Below are positions 44,052 through 51,000 of a stretch of DNA of 64,000 bases, piece by piece. A program made the position numbers and the translations under genes. Numbering within the stretch: the stretch's first letter is position 1; every line of letters begins with the position of its first letter. This DNA is from Candidatus Rifleibacteriota bacterium (GTDB taxonomy: Bacteria > Muiribacteriota > Ozemobacteria > Ozemobacterales > Ozemobacteraceae). Under the pieces are notes generated by a model. That model was not told the DNA's origin. It searched no databases and saw only the letters and a list, made by a program, of their open reading frames with translations. Where the stretch lies: the NCBI GenBank assembly GCA_024710355.1, contig JANJUX010000006.1:55904-119903 (forward strand), in the 5' to 3' direction.

Positions 44052-44696
44052 ATGAACAAGCATCGAAGACGGACATATCTGATCAAAACAGGTCTTCAGC
44101 TGAGATACATGGGCATCATTATCTCAACCATGCTGCTGGTGGCCTTTGGCGTCGGCTGGATAATCTACCACACGTCATGGAGCCGCATCGCTAATACTCC
44201 GGACCTGACACTCGACAAGCTTTCAGACATCTTCGACTCGGTTAACACCATTCTGATGCGCTGGATCATCGTTTTCATACTTGCGATTGCCATATTATCG
44301 ATATTTGTCTCACACAAGATTGCGGGGCCTGTCTACCGACTGGAAGAGACGGCGCGAATGATTGCCTCCGGCGACCTGACACAGCAGATTCATCTGCGCC
44401 ACGGCGATGAACTGAAGGACCTGCAGGAAGCGTTCAACCTCATGTCTGAATCCTTACGCAAAATGGTGGCCAAAGACCGCGAAGTGATCGAGAAACTGGT
44501 AATGACCGGCAGCAGACTGCGTGATAAGATCGACCAGAAGAAACTCAGCCCCGAATCGATCGAAGAAGTCACCCGCGAGCTGCATGTGGTAATTGAAGAA
44601 CTTCGGCTGGTCACCAGTGGTTTCAAGATCGAAGAAGGTCTGAACGAGGAAGCTGGCGACACCGATTCAGCAAAAGATGCTCAGAACACAGCCTGA
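44052..44696 (+). CDS. HAMP-domain membrane protein without an output domain
   Basis: The 214-residue protein has two membrane helices (about 18-38 and 70-92) flanking a small periplasmic loop. A HAMP domain follows (about 93-147: HKIAGPVYRLEETARMIASG, DLTQQIHLRHGDELKDLQEA), then a coiled coil and an acidic tail. No kinase, methyl-accepting or cyclase domain follows, so it probably signals by contact with another protein. The downstream stop is followed by a terminator. Confidence 0.8.
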   Translation: MNKHRRRTYLIKTGLQLRYMGIIISTMLLVAFGVGWIIYHTSWSRIANTPDLTLDKLSDIFDSVNTILMRWIIVFILAIAILSIFVSHKIAGPVYRLEETARMIASGDLTQQIHLRHGDELKDLQEAFNLMSESLRKMVAKDREVIEKLVMTGSRLRDKIDQKKLSPESIEEVTRELHVVIEELRLVTSGFKIEEGLNEEAGDTDSAKDAQNTA

Positions 44697-44721
44697 TTAA
44701 GCTTACTGCGTAAAACTGTTT

Positions 44722-44756
44722 AAAGAGATTGTATCTTCTGATACAATCTCTTTTAT
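44722..44756 (+). terminator. Terminator after the HAMP gene
   Basis: AAAGAGATTGTATC and GATACAATCTCTTT form a perfect 14-bp stem around TTCT and run into TTATATTT. It separates the HAMP gene from the aldehyde-dehydrogenase homologue. Confidence 0.85.
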
Positions 44757-44784
44757 ATTTACAGACAGTTGCAAGGAGAAGGAA

Positions 44785-46359
44785 ATGATTCATCACCCGA
44801 TTCTGGTCAATGGCGAATGGCGCGAAGCCAGCTTTCCTGTCTCATCTTTTCGGGCAATCAACCCGGTTACCGCCCGAATTCTGCCTGACAATTTTCCGGT
44901 CTCGAGCTTTCTCGATCTCGATGAAATGCTGCAGGCCGAAGAAAACTCACGTGCTGCAATTGAAGCGATAACCTTCGAGCAACGCTCTGAATTTCTGACA
45001 AATCTGGCAGCCAGGCTGCGGCAGAACGCCGAAGAGCTCTGCCAGACCGCCAATGCAGAAACCGGTTTGTCTACCAGTTTTCTACTCGAACACGAACTGC
45101 CCCGAATGCAGCAGCAGCTGCTCGACGCCGCAAGGTTCTGCCTCGACCGCAGCTGGCGTAATATAACCATTGATTCAAGAAACAACATCCGGTCGTTGCG
45201 CGTGGCCCTCAACGGCCCGGTGGTGATTTTTGGCCCGGCGTGCAATCCGTTCAGCCTTAATTCGTGCGGTGGCAATGACTTCGCCTGCGCGATTGCTGCC
45301 GGGAACTCAGTCATCGCCAAGAGCAACCCGGTCTACCCTCTCACCAGCCTTAAACTGGCGCGGCTTATCCACGAAACGGCCTGCGAAAAGAATTTTCCCG
45401 TTAGTTTCTTTCAATTTTTCTTTCATACCACTGCCGATCTTGGCTACCGTCTTGCTTCGCACCCGATGCTTGGGGCTCTTGCCTTCACCGGCAGTCGCAA
45501 AGCCGGGATGTCGCTGAAAGAAAGCGCAGATCATTCGGGAAACCAGGCATTCATCAGCATGACCGGCATGAATCCGGTCGTTATTCTTCCCGGAGCAATT
45601 GCCGGGCAAAAGGCTGAAATTGCCAGAAAGCTTACTGATGCGGTTCTGTTGAATGAAGGTCAGACATGCGCCCGCCCCAGCCCGGTTTTTATCGTCGAGA
45701 ACAAGGAGTCTTCAGGCCTGATAAGGTCGATCGTTGACGAATTCAACGCCGGCACCTGCAGGCCACTTCTCTCCGACCTGGTTGCGCACGCGGCCGATTC
45801 GCAGGTTTCTTCCTTCATCAGGCTGGGAGCGCGTAAACTGACCCGCAAAGAATTCTATCAACCAAACCCTTTCGTTTACCCTTATACCGTTCTGCATCTC
45901 GATCTTAAAACCTGGCTGAAACAGGCCGCCCAGTTTCAGGAAGAAGTATTCGGACCGGTAATAATGTTTGTAACGCTCGAAAACGATTTACAGTTTTCCG
46001 AAGCAATCAAACCGCTCGATGCCTGCGGCAATCTCAGTGTCTTTGCCGGTATTTCAGAGTCAGATGACCATATTCTGAAAACAATCGGGCCACTGCTCAG
46101 ACGAAAAGCGGCCAGACTGCTTTTCGACCGCCTGCCCGCACAGCAGGTTGCAAGTCAGGCACTCGTTACCGGCGGCAGCTTTCCGGTGTCCAATCATCCT
46201 GAATGCACGTTCAGCGGCATGCCGGCTGCGATCGCAAGGTTTACCCGGATGCAGTGCCATGACGGTTTCACGCAGGCGCACCTGCCGGAAGACCTGAGAA
46301 ACGACAATGCCGCAACAGGAATATTGAAACTCGTCGACGGCAGATATATTCCACAATGA
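44785..46359 (+). CDS. Aldehyde-dehydrogenase-like protein (KGSADH type) lacking the catalytic Glu
   Basis: The 524-residue protein resembles alpha-ketoglutaric-semialdehyde dehydrogenases: LNGPVVIFGPACNPFSLNSC, GALAFTGSRKAGMSL and the catalytic Cys in NEGQTCARP. In relatives the general base sits in AEMGSINPV; here the aligned stretch is ISMTGMNPV, with Ser in place of Glu. The enzyme may be impaired in hydrolysis, or use another base. The NAD-binding GFTGS loop is kept as AFTGS. It has a good ribosome binding site (AGGAG) and is followed by the siroheme protein. Confidence 0.8.
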   Translation: MIHHPILVNGEWREASFPVSSFRAINPVTARILPDNFPVSSFLDLDEMLQAEENSRAAIEAITFEQRSEFLTNLAARLRQNAEELCQTANAETGLSTSFLLEHELPRMQQQLLDAARFCLDRSWRNITIDSRNNIRSLRVALNGPVVIFGPACNPFSLNSCGGNDFACAIAAGNSVIAKSNPVYPLTSLKLARLIHETACEKNFPVSFFQFFFHTTADLGYRLASHPMLGALAFTGSRKAGMSLKESADHSGNQAFISMTGMNPVVILPGAIAGQKAEIARKLTDAVLLNEGQTCARPSPVFIVENKESSGLIRSIVDEFNAGTCRPLLSDLVAHAADSQVSSFIRLGARKLTRKEFYQPNPFVYPYTVLHLDLKTWLKQAAQFQEEVFGPVIMFVTLENDLQFSEAIKPLDACGNLSVFAGISESDDHILKTIGPLLRRKAARLLFDRLPAQQVASQALVTGGSFPVSNHPECTFSGMPAAIARFTRMQCHDGFTQAHLPEDLRNDNAATGILKLVDGRYIPQ

Positions 46360-46378
46360 AACTTCAAGGAGTCACACC

Positions 46379-47050
46379 ATGATTAAAGACGGCGAATTCG
46401 GTGCCATAATTCAGCGCGACAAGCAGACCTATGCGGTCGCACCCCATATTCCCTGCGGTGTTGTCACCCCCGAAATTCTGCGCAAACTTGCCGATGCAGC
46501 AGAAAAATACCAGGCAGCGGCCCTGAAGATCACCAGCGCCCAGAGAATTGCCCTCGTCGGTCTGAAAGAAAACGACGTCGAGAAGGTCTGGGCTGACCTC
46601 GAAATGGACAAGGGCGCCGCTACCGGCCTGTGTGTGCGCAGCGTCAAGGCCTGCCCCGGCACCGCTTTCTGCAAACGCGGGATTAAAGATAGCCTTGGCA
46701 TGGGTATGCAGCTCGACAAGCTCTATCACGGCATGGAAATGCCCGGCAAAATGAAAATGGGTGTAAGTGGCTGCGCCAACCAATGCGCCGAAACCTGTAT
46801 CAAAGACATCGGGCTGGTCGGCTTCAGCAAAGGCTGGAAGCTTCTTGTCGGCGGTAATGGCGGCGCCCTGCCGAGACTTTCAAGCGAGCTGGCTTCAGAA
46901 CTCGACGACCACCAGGCTCTCGAAATGGTTGCCAGACTGGTTGACTTTTACAAGGCTAAGGCAAAACCGCACCAGAGAATGGGCCTGCTGATCGAAAAAC
47001 TCGGCGGCATCGAAGAATTCAGAAAAGCTTTCGCCGAATTCAGACCCTAA
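46379..47050 (+). CDS. Small siroheme sulfite/nitrite reductase-like protein
   Basis: The 223-residue protein contains a ferredoxin-like half domain (about 1-75) and the siroheme-4Fe4S module with Cys92-x5-Cys98 (ACPGTAFC) and Cys132-x3-Cys136 (GCANQCAETC). The size and motif match the small low-spin assimilatory-type sulfite reductases (P590 type) of Desulfovibrio and methanogens; full enzymes are about twice as long. It could reduce sulfite or nitrite with six electrons; no partner reductase gene is adjacent. Confidence 0.8.
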   Translation: MIKDGEFGAIIQRDKQTYAVAPHIPCGVVTPEILRKLADAAEKYQAAALKITSAQRIALVGLKENDVEKVWADLEMDKGAATGLCVRSVKACPGTAFCKRGIKDSLGMGMQLDKLYHGMEMPGKMKMGVSGCANQCAETCIKDIGLVGFSKGWKLLVGGNGGALPRLSSELASELDDHQALEMVARLVDFYKAKAKPHQRMGLLIEKLGGIEEFRKAFAEFRP

Positions 47051-47075
47051 ACAAAATCTTCTCCTCTGCCGATTC
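47048..47075 (+). promoter_or_regulatory. Sigma28-like promoter candidate before the His/Cys-dyad gene
   Basis: TAAA (47048-47051), 16 bases, GCCGATTC (47068-47075). The -35 and spacing match the flagellar sites; the last two -10 bases differ. The start of transcription would fall about 3 bases before ATG 47085, which has no ribosome binding site, so the message might be leaderless. Low confidence. Confidence 0.3.
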
Positions 47076-47084
47076 CTTTCCTGT

Positions 47085-47915
47085 ATGCGCAAAAGAATAA
47101 TTTACGTTCTGACAGGTTTTTTCTGCCTCACTATAGTTGCAGTTATGCTCAATGGGGCAGCGGTGCGCCGTTCGGTCGAACGGGGCGTCAAAGACGTTAT
47201 TCCCATAGGGCAACCGAACTACGATGCGATGTTTGCCGACGGTAAGCTGAGAATCGCGGTCTTCTGGGGCTGGGATCACCCCCGCGACACGATCATGGGG
47301 TCGTTTCCGGCCTTCGAGACGCTGAACGGCAAACGCCTGTATTACCGGGGCAAACCGGTATTGATCGAGATCGGCATGATCACTCAGATCAACCAGAACC
47401 CCAAGGGCATCTTCAAAAAAGCCCTCGAAGACCCGACCATCGACGTGGTCATTTATTCAGGACACGCCCGCTACGGCGGCGGCATGGCTTTCGCCTCGAT
47501 GGATGACATCTTCAAATGCGGCAACGGTGATCTGATTGAAGACCGCCACGTCACCCCCTACCGTATCGTGCGCGCCACCGCAGAAGATCTCGACGCAACC
47601 GAATTTCCGGCGAATGCTTACAAGATTATCATGCTCAACTGCTGCGATTCGCAGGGCCATTTCCGACAGAGCTGGGGAAAGCGCTTTCGCGAGTGCTCGG
47701 CACCTATCGATCTGCTGACCGTCGAGTTTCCGGTATTCAATCTTTACGATCACCGGCGCGTGCTCAATCTGCTGCGCGACCTGCTCTCGTTCTCAGACTG
47801 GAAAACTGTAAAAAAACACTACGACTCAGAAATTCACAAGCGCAAAAACCGCCTGATCATTGACCCGGTCTATATCCCGTCAGAAGACGACATGGTCCTC
47901 GACCGCGACTACTGA
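47085..47915 (+). CDS. Secreted or anchored protein with a caspase-like His/Cys pair
   Basis: The 276-residue protein has an N-terminal hydrophobic helix (about 5-23). It then shows DVVIYSGHARYGGG (His127) and YKIIMLNCCDSQGH (Cys186/Cys187). A buried strand ending in SGHA or TGHG followed about 60 residues later by a strand ending in NCC/NAC is the dyad layout of clan CD peptidases (caspase, gingipain, CHAT). No family was recognised, so the peptidase idea is inference from the pattern. No ribosome binding site is visible before the ATG. Confidence 0.5.
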   Translation: MRKRIIYVLTGFFCLTIVAVMLNGAAVRRSVERGVKDVIPIGQPNYDAMFADGKLRIAVFWGWDHPRDTIMGSFPAFETLNGKRLYYRGKPVLIEIGMITQINQNPKGIFKKALEDPTIDVVIYSGHARYGGGMAFASMDDIFKCGNGDLIEDRHVTPYRIVRATAEDLDATEFPANAYKIIMLNCCDSQGHFRQSWGKRFRECSAPIDLLTVEFPVFNLYDHRRVLNLLRDLLSFSDWKTVKKHYDSEIHKRKNRLIIDPVYIPSEDDMVLDRDY

Positions 47916-47948
47916 TTTTTTGCAGATTGTCGGCCGGTGCCTTTTTTA

Positions 47949-47997
47949 TTGAACCCCCTGCCCTTTTGCTGTACACTTTAGGCTGACGATTCAGCCT
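47949..47997 (+). promoter_or_regulatory. Sigma70-like promoter and hairpin before the 1846-residue gene
   Basis: TTGAAC (47949-47954), 17 bases, TACACT (47972-47977) is a good promoter. An inverted repeat AGGCTGA-CGAT-TCAGCCT (47980-47997) starts 3 bases after the -10, over the expected start of transcription, and could be an operator or leader hairpin. A GGGGGGG run (48009-48015) before the ATG is an unusually strong ribosome binding site. Confidence 0.6.
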
Positions 47998-48019
47998 GAC
48001 AGCTAATTGGGGGGGAAAC

Positions 48020-51000
48020 ATGAAACTGCGGTTTGCGCTGCTTTCTATTTATCTTGCGTTCTTTTTGTCTCTGCCGGCCTTCTCGCAAAGCCGGATTCAG
48101 GTTCAGGAAATACAGCAGCAGAACAATATTTCCAACATTGGCGCTGTAATCAACCAGCAGGCGAATGACACGCCAGAAACTCTGCAGATAATCAACTCTT
48201 CTGAAAACCCTGAGTTCAGTAAAACCAGGCAATCGGGGCAGCCGGTCGCTATCAACACCATTAAATCACTGGTTCCCTATGAAGATTTGTATAAAGTGCT
48301 GCAGAAAGAGGTTGGCAAATATTTCATTCTGCCAATCGAAGAATTCGAAAGCCTGAAAAAGGCCAAAGAAGCCTGGCTTGCCTCTGAATCTGCCCCGGTA
48401 GCCGACCCGCCACCGCTTCTCTATCAAGTGAACTCAGCCCGCCTTGCGGGACGCATCGAAGAAAACTTCGCCTTTATCGAAGCCAGCTTTAAAATTGAAA
48501 CCTATACTGATGGCTGGCACGAAATTCCTCTGATCTGGGGCAGTCTTGCGGTTGAATCGGTCAGCCTCAACGATCGCCCGACCACCCTTAAAACCAGCTG
48601 GTTCGCCGGCAATGCCCGTCAGGTTCAGTTCGGCAAAATGAGCAAGCAGAATATGCTGCAGAACGTCTATCAGTCATTTGGCGCAACCAACGACACCCTC
48701 AGCCAGAACAACTGGAAAGATACGATGTTTTCGTTGCCCGTATCCGGAAAAGGGCTGCACGACTGCCGCATTGCTTTCGTCGTGCCGGTGCAGAACATCG
48801 ATGATCTCTTCAATCTGCAGTTCAACATGACCCGCATACCGCTTGCATTCATGGCACTTAAGTCAGAACGCGACGTTCTTTCGATCGACACCACCAGCTT
48901 CAAGGATTTCAGTGTCAGCGAAGACAATGCCGCCGGCGGCTGCGAATTTATCGGCTGGCTCGGTGCCAACAGCGATGTCAGTATCAAATGGCGGCGCAAA
49001 TTTTCGAAGCAGTCGCTGGTAAAAGATGAGCCCAGGCCCGTGACCGATGAGCTCCAGGGTCAGAACCAGAACGCAACTCAGACCCCGGAAGTCGCTCCCG
49101 TCCAGATAACCGAGCCGGCAAAACCGGTTATAAAACCACTGGTCTACGCCAGATCTCATACCCTTGCCAGCCTTGGTGAAACTTCCATTTTCGTTCAGAA
49201 AACTTTCAACTACACGATCAGCAAAGCTCCGGTCGACACCTTTACCTTCAACCTGCCCGATGATGTCGAAATCGTTGCCGTTAATGCCGACCGCCCGCAG
49301 ACCCAGAAAATGACCCGCGAAGGCGGCCAGAAAAAACTGCGCATCGAATTTCAGCCGGGCCGCGAAGATGTCTGCCAGATCGAAATCGCCTATGAAGCCC
49401 CGGTAGACCTTAACCTGCCGGTTATCAGCCTGCCCGAGATCACTCCGGTCGGCGTCGAAAGAGAACTCGGCGCCATCGCCGTCGAAGCCCTTTCATCAGT
49501 CGAAGTGCAACCTGGCAACAACGAAAAGGAACCCTTGAACAAGGGCGTCTACCCACTCGATCCGCTCGAAATTCCGCAGCCGCTAAAAGACAAAGCCACC
49601 CGGCCACTTCTTCTCGCCTGGCGTCAGAACGTCAGCCCCGCCGGCATCAGGCTTCGCATCAAACGTTATCTCGATGTGCCGCAGCAGACCGTTGTCGCCG
49701 ACAGCATGGATGTGAAAACCACTTTCACGACTAACCGTTCGAGCAGCACTCTGGTCACCATGAGTATCCGCAACAATAACAAACAGTATCTGCAGCTGCA
49801 GCTGGCATCAGGCTCAGAAGTAGTATCGACATTCCGCGGCGGTGTTCCGGTCAAACCGGTTAACAGCAAGATTCCCGGCGTGGTTCAGATACCTCTTGAA
49901 ATGAGCCAGATCGTCGGCGAACCGGTTGACATGAACCTGCAGATCACTATCAAGGAACCGGTTGATGAAGTTAAGTGGCGCGGCAGTCTGGCTTTTACGC
50001 CGCCTCTCGTCGACATACCGGTCTCGCGATTTTCATGGTATCTCTACGCCCCCGAAGACTACCACCTTTACGATTTCTCAGGCACGGTCAAAGACCCGCA
50101 AACCCGCAAAGACCCTTATTTTTTCAGAGGTTTCATGCACATGCTGCGCGCCGCCTGGCTGCTGATAAGAAACCCCGATGCCATTGTTTTCATGATTTTC
50201 ATGGCTGCCATAATCCTGGCAATCGTTTCACGTAAACTGCTCGTGGCAATATTGACCTGGATCTGGAACTTTATCTGCACCATATTCGGCTTTATCTTCG
50301 GCGGCAAGGGATTCAGACTCGTCGAGCTGATGATTGTCGTCATAATCATTGGTGTTCTGGCCGCCATGGCGGTTCCGAACTTCAGAAAAGCGAGAGAACA
50401 GGCCAGAGACAAGGCCTGTTACGCCAATCAGCGGGTTCTACTGGGTGCGGTTGAGATGTATAACATGGATGCCCAGCCCGACAGTATGATGACCTCGCTC
50501 GACATCGACCGACTGGTGGATGGAAAGTATCTGAAAAATCGGCCACACCCACCAGAAAGCGGTTGCCGTTATTATTCACAGGGTAACATTGCCGAAACCG
50601 GCAATATCTACTGCCAGCTGCACGGGCCAATAGAAGATGTTGCGCAGCAGATGGCTGCATCCCCAAGAAGCGACATGGCCGCCAACGAGATGGACTTCAA
50701 ACGTGAAGCGAAATCTGCCAGCTTTGAAAAATCAAAGACCAGAGATCTTGAAGGCAAAGACATGCAGGCTGACGCGATGGCTCTTGGCGCTTCTCAAGCA
50801 GGCTTCGGCAATGCCAGAGTCCGCGGCATGCAGCCGATCAAAAGCAAGTTTGTCATGACCAAAAATTTCTACACCCTCGAACGCGACCTGGTAATGGCCG
50901 AAATTGCATCAGACGGCGCTTTGATTGCCAATTCGACCTGCCCCAGCGTCAAAGTCAGCTATATCTGGAACTCGGTTTTGAATTCGGCAGAGGTCGTTGC

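Noticed and set aside
47929..47947. GGCCGGTGCC followed by TTTTTT after the His/Cys-dyad gene
   Set aside because: The stem is only three base pairs, too short to call a terminator.
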